A stretch of DNA of 26,194 nucleotides, taken from positions 1 to 26,194 of the forward strand of contig CAYFMI010000060.1 in the NCBI GenBank assembly GCA_964344175.1. Direction: 5' to 3'. The translations under genes and the position numbers were made by a program. Shown in pieces: positions 1 through 7,589 of the stretch. A model generated the notes under the pieces. The model ran no database searches. It was not told the origin of the DNA and saw only the letters and a list, made by a program, of their open reading frames with translations. Position 1 is the first letter of the stretch, and each line of letters begins with the position of its first letter. The stretch comes from NIOZ-UU35 sp964344175 (GTDB lineage Bacteria > Chloroflexota > Anaerolineae > Anaerolineales > UBA11858).

Positions 1-76
1 TACCCTTGACCTACTTTTTCGTCACCATTTTACAGAAAGAAGTTTACACTAACCATTAATCGATCGTCAGGCGGGC

Positions 77-2941
77 GTGTTTCGCCCGATTTGTTACTAT
101 CCGGATTCGTTGGCTGAACATTTCGATCAAGATTTTTCGATTTCTGAGGGCGTCATGGGACAGGTGGCTGCGTCTGGAAAACCGCGCCGGATTAGCGATG
201 TTACTCAGGAACCGGGGTATGTGGAAACGCCCGATCCTATGCGCTCTGAGCTTTGTGTACCAATGAAGATTGCCGATAAAGTAATTGGGGTGATCAATGT
301 CGAAAGCCGAAATGTGGCCGCGTTTTCCAAAGATGATGAGCGTTTATTGATGACTCTGGCGGGCCAATTGGCAACAGCGCTGGATCGCTTGCATTCGGAG
401 CAGGCGGTCAGGCAGTCGGAGATCCGCTACCGGGGTCTCTTCGATGGCGTTCCGGTGGGGCTGTTTCGCTCATCGCCGCAAGGGCAGTTGTTAGACGCGA
501 ACCGCCACCTGGTGGAAATGCTTGGCTACCCCGATCGTGAAACATTTTTGAACTCAAATATTGGCAACCTTTATATCAACCTCGAAGACCGCCGGCGCTG
601 GATAGCGCAAATTGAAACCAGCGGGGTCGTACAAGATTTCGAAGTTCAGGTGCGGCGCTATGATGGCGAAATCATCTGGGTGCAGCATACCACCAGGGTG
701 GAATTCGATCCGGATGGCAATGCCCTTTTCTATGAGGGGAGTGTCATCAACGTTACGAAGCGCAGGCATGCCGAAGCCGAAATTCAACATCTAGCGCGCT
801 TCCCCGAAGAAAACCCCAACCCGGTCTTACGGGTTGCTGCTGATGGACGAATTCTCTTTGCTAATCAGGCTGGTTTTCCAGTGCTCGAAACCTGTGGTTG
901 TGTAATTGGCGATCCGCTGCCGGACAAGATGATGAAATTGGCCTTAGATGCGTTTGAAGCCAAAAAGACAAAAAACGCAGAAATCGAAGTCGGCGATCAA
1001 GTTTTTCTCTTTACTTTAGCGCCGGTTGTCGATGCCGGGTATGTGAATTTGTATGGGCGCGATATCACCGACCGCTATCAGGCCGAGAAAGCGCTGCGAG
1101 ATAGTGAAGAACATTTCCGCTCATTGCTAGAAACCGCGCCGAATGCCATCATCGTTGTGGATGAGCAAGGCATCATTCAGCGCGTGAATAGTATGGTAGG
1201 GATCCTATTTGGCTACCCGCTCGAAGAATTGTATGAACAGCCGATCGAGACTTTGCTGCCGCATGTGTACCGGAAGCGGCACAAAAATTACCGGATCACC
1301 TATCATACCAATCCTCAATCTCGGCCCATGGGGACAGCATTAGAACTGACCGCACTGCGCAAGGATGGAATCCTTTTCCCGGTGGAGGTCAGTCTTGGCC
1401 CGCTGCAAACTGAGCAAGGGATGTTGGTCATCGCTATTGTCCGGGATGTCAGCATCCGAAGAGCCGCACAGGAAGAACAGCGTAAACTTTCCAGCGCCGT
1501 GGAACAAACTGCCGATGGCGTGCTAATCTCTAACCCTGAGGGTGTCATACAGTACGTCAACCCGGCTTTTGTTGCAATAACCGGATATTCTGAAGACGAA
1601 CTGATTGGCAGTACACCGAGTATATTTAAAACAGATGCACACAGGGCAGAAAAATATACAGAACTCTGGACAACGATCCTGAAAGGAGAGACCTATCGGG
1701 GGATTTTTATCAATCGTAAAAAGAACGGGCAGCTTTTCCACATCGACCAAACAATCACCCCGCTCCGCAACCCGCAAGGAGAAATTACCCATTTTGTGTC
1801 GACCTGGAAGGATATTACCGAAAAAATGCTTGCCGAGGAAAATATTCGCCGTCGTTCCGCCCATCTCGAAGCGCTCCACACTGTGGATATGGCCATCTCA
1901 GGGAGCGTGGATCTGGGTTTGACACTTAAGGTTGTACTCGAACAGGTTAAAACGCACTTGTCCGTGGATGCCGCGGCTGTGCTGCTTTATGACAGCCAGG
2001 AAGAGCGCTTGAAATTCAGTATGCAAATTGGTTTTGTGACAGATGCTCTACGATATACCCGCTTAAGATTGGGCGAAAGTCATGCCGGACTGGTGGCGCT
2101 GGAACGGCGGATCATCGCCATTCCCGACCTGAACCATAAGCGGACCGATTTTCTGCGGTCTCCCTTGCTGCGGCAAGAAAAATTTGTGTCCTACTTCGGT
2201 GTGCCTCTGATCGCAAAAGGACAGATCCAGGGCGTGCTGGAAATTTTCCATCGATCTCCATTTGACTCAGACACCGAATGGATGGAATTGCTGAACGCAC
2301 TCTCAACTCAGGCCGCGATTGCCATTGACAATGCCAACTTGTTTAAGGATTTGCAGCAATCGAATACCGAACTGGTCTTGGCCTATAATTCCACCCTGGA
2401 GGGTTGGGCCAAAGCCCTTGAATTGCGCGATGAGGAAACCGAAGGCCATACCCGCCGGGTGACAGAATTAACCCTCGATCTTGCTCAGGCAATGGGGATC
2501 CGGGGAGCCGATTTGGAGCATATACGTAGAGGAGCGTTATTGCACGATATTGGCAAAATGGGGATTCCCGATAGCATTTTACTGAAACCCGGCAAGTTGA
2601 CAGAAGAAGAGTGGGTGATCATGCGCCAGCACCCGGTATATGCGTATAACTTCCTCTCGCAGATCGATTATTTACGCCCGGCATTAGACATTCCCTACTG
2701 TCATCATGAAAAATGGGATGGGACTGGCTACCCTCGTGGGCTGAAGGGGGAAGAAATTCCCATGTCGGCGCGCATTTTTGCGGTGATCGATGTCTGGGAC
2801 GCCCTCAGTTCTGATCGACCGTATCGAAAAGCATGGGAGCAAGAACGGGTGATCGAATACATCCACGAGCAGACTGATAAACACTTCGATCCTGCCGTGG
2901 TCGAGCATTTTATGTCGATCATCAACGGCAACCATTCATAA
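77..2941 (+). CDS. GAF-PAS4-GAF-HD-GYP phosphodiesterase, 5' end apparently truncated
   Basis: Soluble 954-residue signalling protein with no membrane segment. Order seen: partial GAF (about 1-104), four PAS domains (about 115-232, 235-335, 345-463, 468-590), complete GAF (about 600-760), HD-GYP (about 775-950). The HD-GYP motifs are intact: H791, HD at 823-824, HH at 876-877, and GYP at 884-886 followed by the RGLKGEEIP segment. HD-GYP proteins hydrolyse c-di-GMP or related cyclic dinucleotides, so a phosphodiesterase tuned by small-molecule or redox sensing is likely; the ligand is unknown. The GTG start at 77 is the earliest plausible one, as an in-frame stop lies at 50-52. The first GAF begins midway compared with the matching GAF of the protein at 10167, so the gene may be 5'-truncated or start at a rearrangement or assembly junction. 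No clear Shine-Dalgarno sequence precedes 77. Confidence 0.85.
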   Translation: MFRPICYYPDSLAEHFDQDFSISEGVMGQVAASGKPRRISDVTQEPGYVETPDPMRSELCVPMKIADKVIGVINVESRNVAAFSKDDERLLMTLAGQLATALDRLHSEQAVRQSEIRYRGLFDGVPVGLFRSSPQGQLLDANRHLVEMLGYPDRETFLNSNIGNLYINLEDRRRWIAQIETSGVVQDFEVQVRRYDGEIIWVQHTTRVEFDPDGNALFYEGSVINVTKRRHAEAEIQHLARFPEENPNPVLRVAADGRILFANQAGFPVLETCGCVIGDPLPDKMMKLALDAFEAKKTKNAEIEVGDQVFLFTLAPVVDAGYVNLYGRDITDRYQAEKALRDSEEHFRSLLETAPNAIIVVDEQGIIQRVNSMVGILFGYPLEELYEQPIETLLPHVYRKRHKNYRITYHTNPQSRPMGTALELTALRKDGILFPVEVSLGPLQTEQGMLVIAIVRDVSIRRAAQEEQRKLSSAVEQTADGVLISNPEGVIQYVNPAFVAITGYSEDELIGSTPSIFKTDAHRAEKYTELWTTILKGETYRGIFINRKKNGQLFHIDQTITPLRNPQGEITHFVSTWKDITEKMLAEENIRRRSAHLEALHTVDMAISGSVDLGLTLKVVLEQVKTHLSVDAAAVLLYDSQEERLKFSMQIGFVTDALRYTRLRLGESHAGLVALERRIIAIPDLNHKRTDFLRSPLLRQEKFVSYFGVPLIAKGQIQGVLEIFHRSPFDSDTEWMELLNALSTQAAIAIDNANLFKDLQQSNTELVLAYNSTLEGWAKALELRDEETEGHTRRVTELTLDLAQAMGIRGADLEHIRRGALLHDIGKMGIPDSILLKPGKLTEEEWVIMRQHPVYAYNFLSQIDYLRPALDIPYCHHEKWDGTGYPRGLKGEEIPMSARIFAVIDVWDALSSDRPYRKAWEQERVIEYIHEQTDKHFDPAVVEHFMSIINGNHS

Positions 2942-2988
2942 ATGGTTTGTATCACCAGGCTGAACCGGGTAGCTGCCGAGAGTTGATA

Positions 2989-3017
2989 AGCGGGGTGGTT
3001 TGAAACACCACCCCGCT
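2989..3017 (+). terminator. Hairpin terminator after the first HD-GYP gene
   Basis: Perfect 11-bp inverted repeat, AGCGGGGTGGT at 2989-2999 and its complement at 3007-3017, with a 7-base loop. It lies 48 bases after the stop codon. The following bases (CATTATTT) are only moderately T-rich, so this is a plausible but not ideal intrinsic terminator. Confidence 0.65.
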
Positions 3018-3064
3018 CATTATTTCCAGGGCAATTGCATATAGACAGAGGCGTAATCACTTAT

Positions 3065-3130
3065 CGCTCAAAAGCCCGTCCTCGGGCGTGTCTCACAGGC
3101 TAAAACGCACCGGGGACGGGGCTTTGAGCG
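3065..3130. repeat. Imperfect inverted repeat of unknown function
   Basis: Arms at 3065-3081 and 3114-3130 match at 15 of 17 positions, with a 32-base interior. The outer parts, CGCTCAAA and GTCC, pair exactly. It has no T-run, so it is not an obvious terminator. It could be a structured RNA, a protein-binding site or a small dispersed repeat. No riboswitch class was recognised. Confidence 0.5.
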
Positions 3131-3218
3131 GGGTGCAGAATTTGTTGGCCGGTGTTTCTCACGGCAGTTCCGAAAGAGCCAGGCTAGTTTTTACAGGGTT
3201 GTAACTTGATTGTGATAT

Positions 3219-3224
3219 TATAAT
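3219..3224 (+). promoter_or_regulatory. Candidate -10 box upstream of the kinase gene
   Basis: Perfect TATAAT immediately before the MITE-like element. No good -35 box is present at 16-18 bases; TTGTAA at 3199-3204 gives only 14. If it is used, the transcript begins at the left end of the element and its large hairpin lies in the 5' leader of the histidine kinase. Confidence 0.35.
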
Positions 3225-3225
3225 T

Positions 3226-3337
3226 AGGACTTACGCAGTTCGATGAAAAGCTACCGAAAAATAGGGTGTGCGGGGGGTGCGCAGCACCCCCCGCACACCC
3301 TATTTTTCGGGTTTCTCTACTTCAACTGCGTAACTTC
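3226..3337. mobile_element. MITE-like palindromic element, complete copy
   Basis: Short non-coding element. The ends are GGACTTACGCAGTT (3227-3240) and, inverted, AACTGCGTAACTTC (3324-3337); the inner ten bases pair exactly. The core is a perfect 27-bp inverted repeat (3254-3280 and 3284-3310) around a 3-base loop. A second copy starts at 26141 with the same first 18 bases, which shows it is dispersed. It has no transposase of its own. TA flanks both GGAC...CTTC ends, as in IS630/Tc1-type insertions, but the second copy does not show TA there, so the target duplication is unsettled. Confidence 0.75.
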
Positions 3338-3365
3338 TAACTGTTTTGGGCTGTTAGGTAAGATA

Positions 3366-6257
3366 ATGGTTCGTTCGAAAGATTTTGATGCTCGACAGCG
3401 CATCAAAGAACTCAGTATGATAAATGCGTTGAATGAGGCCCTCAATGCCGCAGCAGCGACCTTGCAGCAAGCTGCCCACGCCGAAGCGGATGTCTTTGGC
3501 GCGGTTCAAGCGCAGCTAAGCGTTTTAAAATTATTTGGTAGTTTAAGCCTTTTTGACACTGATAATCGCCTGGTCTTGCGGAGTATTGCGTATCCGCGCA
3601 AAGCCCTTAAATTGCTTGAAAAACTAACCGGGCTTTCCGCCATCGGTTATTCAATTCCATGGCAAGAAGTCGAAATATATCGCCACGCAATCGAAACAAA
3701 GCGCCCAATTTTCATCGAAGAAAGCAGTGAGGCGGTCAGGCAATTCCTCCCCCCAAAAGCCCATAGATTTTTGCCACAGATCTTTGAAACACTACACAAT
3801 CCCCCAGGCATCCTGGCGCCGCTGGTCAGTGAGGGGCGCGTGTTGGGTGTGTTCACCGCCGCAGGCGCTGACCTCAGCCAGGAGAGTTTGCCGGCGATGA
3901 CGGCTTTCGCCAACCATATTGCCATTGTCCTTGAGAAGGCGAGTTTGTTCGAAGATTTAGCGCGAGAAAGCCGCCAGCGGATTCAGGCGCAAGAAGAATT
4001 AAACCGTTATCAAAGAGGATTATTATCGACAGCGCTGCAGGCTGCCAAAGCAGGCGCCTGGGAATGGGTCATCGCGACGGGAAAAGCAACCTGGTCCGAG
4101 GAAAATTTCCGCCTGATGGGGTACGATCCCGGTAAGGACCAATCCAGTTATGAAAACTGGCTGCGCGTCGTGCATCCTGAGGATCGACAGGCTGCTGAAG
4201 CTCAGGTAAATGAGGCCGTAAAGGGGGATGGCAACCTGGACATTGAGTTCAGGATCGTTTTGCCGGATGGAAAAATCCGCTGGATCCGAGATGTGGGCAG
4301 CTTTATATTGGATGAGCACGGTGAGCCTTATGGTTTATATGGCATCCAACTTGACATTACCGAGAGAAAGGTGCGAGAGGAAGAACGTGCCCGCCTGGAG
4401 TTTAAACTCAGGGAGAGCGAAGCACGCTACCGTACCCTTTTCGATCGAGTCCCCGTGGGATTGTACCGCACCACGCCATCCGGTGCGTTCATCGACGTCA
4501 ACCAGGCTTTAGTTGAAATTCTGGGATACCCAGACCACCAGACGCTGCTGGAGCAAAAAGCCATCGATTTGCATGTGCGGCCTGAGGCGCGATCTGCCTG
4601 GCAAGACCGGCTGCTCGAACAGGGGGTTGACCGCAGCGAGGTGCAGGCCCGCCGCTGGGATGGTGAAACCATTTGGCTGGAGAGCCACGCCAGGGTCATA
4701 TATGATCAACATGGCGTGCCATCCTATTATGATGGCAGTTTGTTAGATATCAATGAACGGAAAATCGCTGAAGCTGCCCAGCGCAGATCGGCTCAATTGC
4801 TGGATCGCACCTTTGCCAGTCTCTCGGATGCAGTTTTTGTGATCGATGTGAGCGACCGCACGATCGTAGCCTGCAACCCGGCGGTCGCGAGTGTTTTTGG
4901 CTATTCTGTGGAGGAGGTGATCGGCCGCAACACCGAATTTTTACACGTGGATCATGAGAAGTACCTTCAATTTGCAGTTCAACTCTACCCGGTTTTAGAT
5001 GCTAAGGGCATTTACCATTCTGAATACCAGATGCGCCGTAAGGATGGTAGTATATTCACCAGTGAATACACGGTTACCGAGATATTGGATGCAGAGGGTC
5101 GGCGTTCGGGTGCAGTCAGTGTTGTGCGTGATATCACTGAGCGCAAACGTTGGGAGCAGCGCCTGCGGCTGCTGGAGTCGGTGGTGGTATATGCTAATGA
5201 CGCCATCGTGGTCACCGAAGCCGAATCCATCGACCTGCCTGGGCCGCGTATCGTTTACGTCAATGAGGCTTTCACCCGCATGACCGGACACCGCCTTGAA
5301 GAGGTGCTTGGCAAGTCCCCCCGCATCTTGCAAGGCTCCGGCACAACCCGCGCCACCCTCGACCGCATTCGCGCTGCTCTAGAGAAGAAGGAATCTGTGC
5401 GTGCTGAATTGATCAATCACACAAAAGATGGCTCACAATTTTGGGTCGATGTCAATATTGTTCCGATCTACGATGAAGATGGACACCACACACACTGGTT
5501 ATCGGTACAGCGGGAAATCACCGACCGCAAGCGCGCCGAAGGAGAAAGGGAAGAGCTTTTCCAACAGGTGCAGGCTGGGCGGGAGCGCTTGAAGGTTCTT
5601 TCCAAAGAACTGGTCGAGGTGCAGGAGAATGAGCGTCGCCACCTGGCCCATGAGTTGCATGATGAAACCGGTCAGGCCTTGACCGGCTTGAAGTTAATCC
5701 TGGAAATTGCAGAAAAAATGAGCAGCGAAAATGGTGAGCTTAAAAAACGTATTTTACAGGCCCAGGAAATTGTCGATCAAATTACCACGCAGGTGCATGA
5801 TCTCTCCTTGGATTTGCGCCCGCCCATGCTGGATGATATGGGCCTGCTGCCGACATTCTTGTGGCATTTTGAGCGTTATGGCGAACAAACGGACATCAGA
5901 GTGGACCTTTCCCATCGCGGATTGAAGAACCGGCGTTTCCCCCAGAGAATCGAAATCGATGCTTTTCGGATCGTGCAGGAGGCTCTCACCAACGTCGCCC
6001 GCCACGCCCATGTTGATCGAGTCATGGTCAGGCTATGGGCGGATGATCACATTCTTGGTTTGCAGGTTGAGGATCGCGGGAGTGGTTTCGATACCGGGAG
6101 CGTATCCAAGGCATCGGGCATTGGCCTGGCCAGCATGCGTGAGCGCAGCGAATTGTTGGGCGGGCTGTTCGAGATCGTCTCATCTCCAAAGAACGGCACC
6201 CGGCTGATCGTAGAATTGCCCATCGATGGCGGTGCGATCGAAAGGAGGGAACGATAA
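3366..6257 (+). CDS. Cytoplasmic GAF-PAS4 histidine kinase, NarL/DegS type
   Basis: Sensor kinase of 963 residues that should phosphorylate the LuxR-type regulator encoded 2 bases downstream. Domains: extended GAF (about 15-195), four PAS (about 218-338, 354-465, 478-595, 599-725), HisKA_3 dimerisation (about 737-815) with the phospho-acceptor His765 in the ELHDETGQALTGL motif, and HATPase_c (about 850-960) with an N box (EALTNVARHA) and glycine-rich ends (DRGSGFD, GIGLASMRER). No membrane span is seen, so the signal is probably intracellular. I chose ATG 3366 because the longer frame from 3243 would translate the MITE-like palindrome; an AGGTAA sequence precedes 3366. The second PAS closely resembles the first PAS of the protein at 77. 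Confidence 0.88.
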   Translation: MVRSKDFDARQRIKELSMINALNEALNAAAATLQQAAHAEADVFGAVQAQLSVLKLFGSLSLFDTDNRLVLRSIAYPRKALKLLEKLTGLSAIGYSIPWQEVEIYRHAIETKRPIFIEESSEAVRQFLPPKAHRFLPQIFETLHNPPGILAPLVSEGRVLGVFTAAGADLSQESLPAMTAFANHIAIVLEKASLFEDLARESRQRIQAQEELNRYQRGLLSTALQAAKAGAWEWVIATGKATWSEENFRLMGYDPGKDQSSYENWLRVVHPEDRQAAEAQVNEAVKGDGNLDIEFRIVLPDGKIRWIRDVGSFILDEHGEPYGLYGIQLDITERKVREEERARLEFKLRESEARYRTLFDRVPVGLYRTTPSGAFIDVNQALVEILGYPDHQTLLEQKAIDLHVRPEARSAWQDRLLEQGVDRSEVQARRWDGETIWLESHARVIYDQHGVPSYYDGSLLDINERKIAEAAQRRSAQLLDRTFASLSDAVFVIDVSDRTIVACNPAVASVFGYSVEEVIGRNTEFLHVDHEKYLQFAVQLYPVLDAKGIYHSEYQMRRKDGSIFTSEYTVTEILDAEGRRSGAVSVVRDITERKRWEQRLRLLESVVVYANDAIVVTEAESIDLPGPRIVYVNEAFTRMTGHRLEEVLGKSPRILQGSGTTRATLDRIRAALEKKESVRAELINHTKDGSQFWVDVNIVPIYDEDGHHTHWLSVQREITDRKRAEGEREELFQQVQAGRERLKVLSKELVEVQENERRHLAHELHDETGQALTGLKLILEIAEKMSSENGELKKRILQAQEIVDQITTQVHDLSLDLRPPMLDDMGLLPTFLWHFERYGEQTDIRVDLSHRGLKNRRFPQRIEIDAFRIVQEALTNVARHAHVDRVMVRLWADDHILGLQVEDRGSGFDTGSVSKASGIGLASMRERSELLGGLFEIVSSPKNGTRLIVELPIDGGAIERRER

Positions 6258-6259
6258 GT

Positions 6260-6913
6260 ATGAAAACAGTCCGCATTGTCCTGGCAGAGGATCACAATAT
6301 TGTGCGGGAAGGCCTGCGTACCCTGCTGCACGCTCAAGATGGATTTCAAGTTGTTGGTGAGGCAGAGAATGGGCGGGATGCAGTGGTGCTGGTGGAGCAG
6401 CTGAAGCCTGATGTGCTGGTGGTTGACATGATGATGCCCGGTCTGCGTGGCACGGATGTCACGTACGATGTCAAGGCGCGCTTCCCGGAGATCGCCGTGG
6501 TGGTGCTTTCGATGCATGACAACGAGTCCTTTGTAGTAGAGGCGCTGCGCGCCGGAGCATCGGCCTACCTGCTCAAACGCTCCACCGGGGATGAACTTGT
6601 GCACGCCATCCAGGAGGTAATGTCGGGGAGACGCTACCTTTACCCGGCTCTCTCGGAGCAGTTGATCGATACCTATGTACAGAAAATCGAATTCGAGAGC
6701 CTTGATCCCTACGAGACTCTGACATTCAGGGAGCGAGAAGTATTCAACCTGGTAGCCGAGGGATATTCCAATAAGGATGTGGCTGAACGGTTATCGCTCA
6801 GCATTCGCACAGTCGAGCGTCACCGCGGCAACGTGATGCGCAAACTGCAAATAGAGAGCCATACCGACCTGGTGCGTTATGCTATTCAAAAAGGCATCAT
6901 CCCCCTTGAGTAG
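6260..6913 (+). CDS. NarL/FixJ-type response regulator
   Basis: Partner of the preceding kinase; 217 residues. The N-terminal receiver has the acidic pair E10-D11, phosphorylation site D56 in VLVVDMMMPG, and conserved K106. A LuxR-type helix-turn-helix fills about 150-215 (REREVFNLVAEGYSNKDVAE followed by TVERHRGNVMRKL). Phosphorylation is expected to promote dimerisation and DNA binding, giving transcription control of unknown targets. A strong Shine-Dalgarno sequence (AAAGGAGG, 6241-6248) sits inside the last codons of the kinase gene, and the start is 2 bases after its stop, so the two are co-expressed. Confidence 0.93.
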   Translation: MKTVRIVLAEDHNIVREGLRTLLHAQDGFQVVGEAENGRDAVVLVEQLKPDVLVVDMMMPGLRGTDVTYDVKARFPEIAVVVLSMHDNESFVVEALRAGASAYLLKRSTGDELVHAIQEVMSGRRYLYPALSEQLIDTYVQKIEFESLDPYETLTFREREVFNLVAEGYSNKDVAERLSLSIRTVERHRGNVMRKLQIESHTDLVRYAIQKGIIPLE

Positions 6914-6955
6914 GGCGGATCGCTCCGCGTATCTGCTGGGGGCATCGGCAATATG

Positions 6956-7002
6956 ATGCCCCTCCCCCACAATTCGGGGGAGGGGCTAGGGGTGGGGGTA
7001 AA
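6956..7002. repeat. G/C-rich palindromic repeat (REP-like)
   Basis: Perfect 11-bp arms, GCCCCTCCCCC at 6958-6968 and complement at 6976-6986, around a 7-base loop, followed by a G-rich tail (CTAGGGGTGGGGG). Its composition resembles the palindrome inside pyrC at 16680-16724. Short C/G-rich palindromes of this look are widespread in Chloroflexota and cyanobacteria. It may also stop transcription after the regulator gene, though no T-run follows directly. Confidence 0.6.
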
Positions 7003-7076
7003 TATTATCTTTTGTAGTTCAGATGCACAAAAAGATTAAATTTGGGGTGACTCATATTAACGGTAAAAAAATATAC

Positions 7077-7112
7077 GCGTAGATCCCGCCATGAAAAGCG
7101 CGTGATCTACGC
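7077..7112. promoter_or_regulatory. Inverted repeat upstream of the receiver gene
   Basis: GCGTAGATC at 7077-7085 is repeated inverted at 7104-7112, separated by 18 bases. It lies about 70 bases before the next start codon. It could be a binding site for a dimeric regulator or an RNA hairpin; nothing further supports a choice. A weak promoter (TTGTTT 7143-7148, 16 bases, TATAGT 7165-7170) follows it. Confidence 0.35.
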
Positions 7113-7184
7113 CATTGAAGATGGGGGTGATTGCGATTGGTCTTGTTTCGAAAAGGTGGGAAACTATAGTCTGGAGAAATAATC

Positions 7185-7589
7185 ATGATTACTGATAAAG
7201 CGAATCAAAATGCTCTGCGCTTGTTAATTGTTGACAATAATGAGCGGTTTTTAGGAATTATGTGCGATTACTTAGCGGGTCAATACACATTCGATACGAT
7301 CCAAACTGCCCGAAACGGGGCAGAGGCCCTTGAAATCGCCACACACCTGCACCCTCATATCATACTCATGGATTACGCCATGCCAGGCATGAATGGCTTA
7401 CAGGCAATTCAACAATTGCGAAAAAAATTTCCAGATATTGCCATTATTATGCTTACCATGCATGATGCTGAAGTCTATCGAGATGCCACGATCGCTGCTG
7501 GAGCCGATGAATTCATTTTAAAGAAAGCCATTGTCCCCGAATTGCTGCTGGCGATAGAACGGTTCTCCCAGGGAAAAATTGCTTTATGA
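7185..7589 (+). CDS. Single-domain response regulator
   Basis: A receiver domain alone, 134 residues. D63 in ILMDYAMPG is the phospho-acceptor, T91 and K113 occupy the switch and signalling positions, and the acidic pocket reads D17-N18, so one of the usual acidic residues is replaced by Asn, which may alter Mg2+ binding. There is no output domain, so it probably passes phosphate on or acts by protein contact. GGAGA precedes ATG 7185. Its TGA stop overlaps the ATG of the membrane kinase gene (ATGA at 7586-7589), so translation is coupled and the kinase is its likely partner. Confidence 0.9.
   Translation: MITDKANQNALRLLIVDNNERFLGIMCDYLAGQYTFDTIQTARNGAEALEIATHLHPHIILMDYAMPGMNGLQAIQQLRKKFPDIAIIMLTMHDAEVYRDATIAAGADEFILKKAIVPELLLAIERFSQGKIAL

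Larger units (their letters stand above)
2942..3365. other. Intergenic region of 424 bases carrying several structures
   Basis: No gene is supported here. From left to right it contains the hairpin at 2989-3017, an imperfect long inverted repeat at 3065-3130, a TATAAT box at 3219-3224 and a MITE-like palindrome at 3226-3337. The reading frame of the downstream kinase stays open back to 3243 through the palindrome, but that part looks like repeat DNA rather than protein-coding sequence. Confidence 0.7.

Noticed and set aside
3082..3190. c-di-GMP riboswitch before the kinase
   Set aside because: Some short similarities to conserved GEMM bases (CGCAC, GGCC), but the paired elements do not line up and the position is far from the start.
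3243..3365. N-terminal extension of the histidine kinase by 41 codons
   Set aside because: It would translate both arms of the MITE-like palindrome (GGAQHPPH region). ATG 3366 begins the family-like sequence and has AGGTAA upstream.
5162..5540. LOV photoreceptor domain in the kinase at 3366
   Set aside because: The PAS has GKSPRILQG where LOV domains have the flavin-binding Cys (NCRFLQ type); the Cys is absent.
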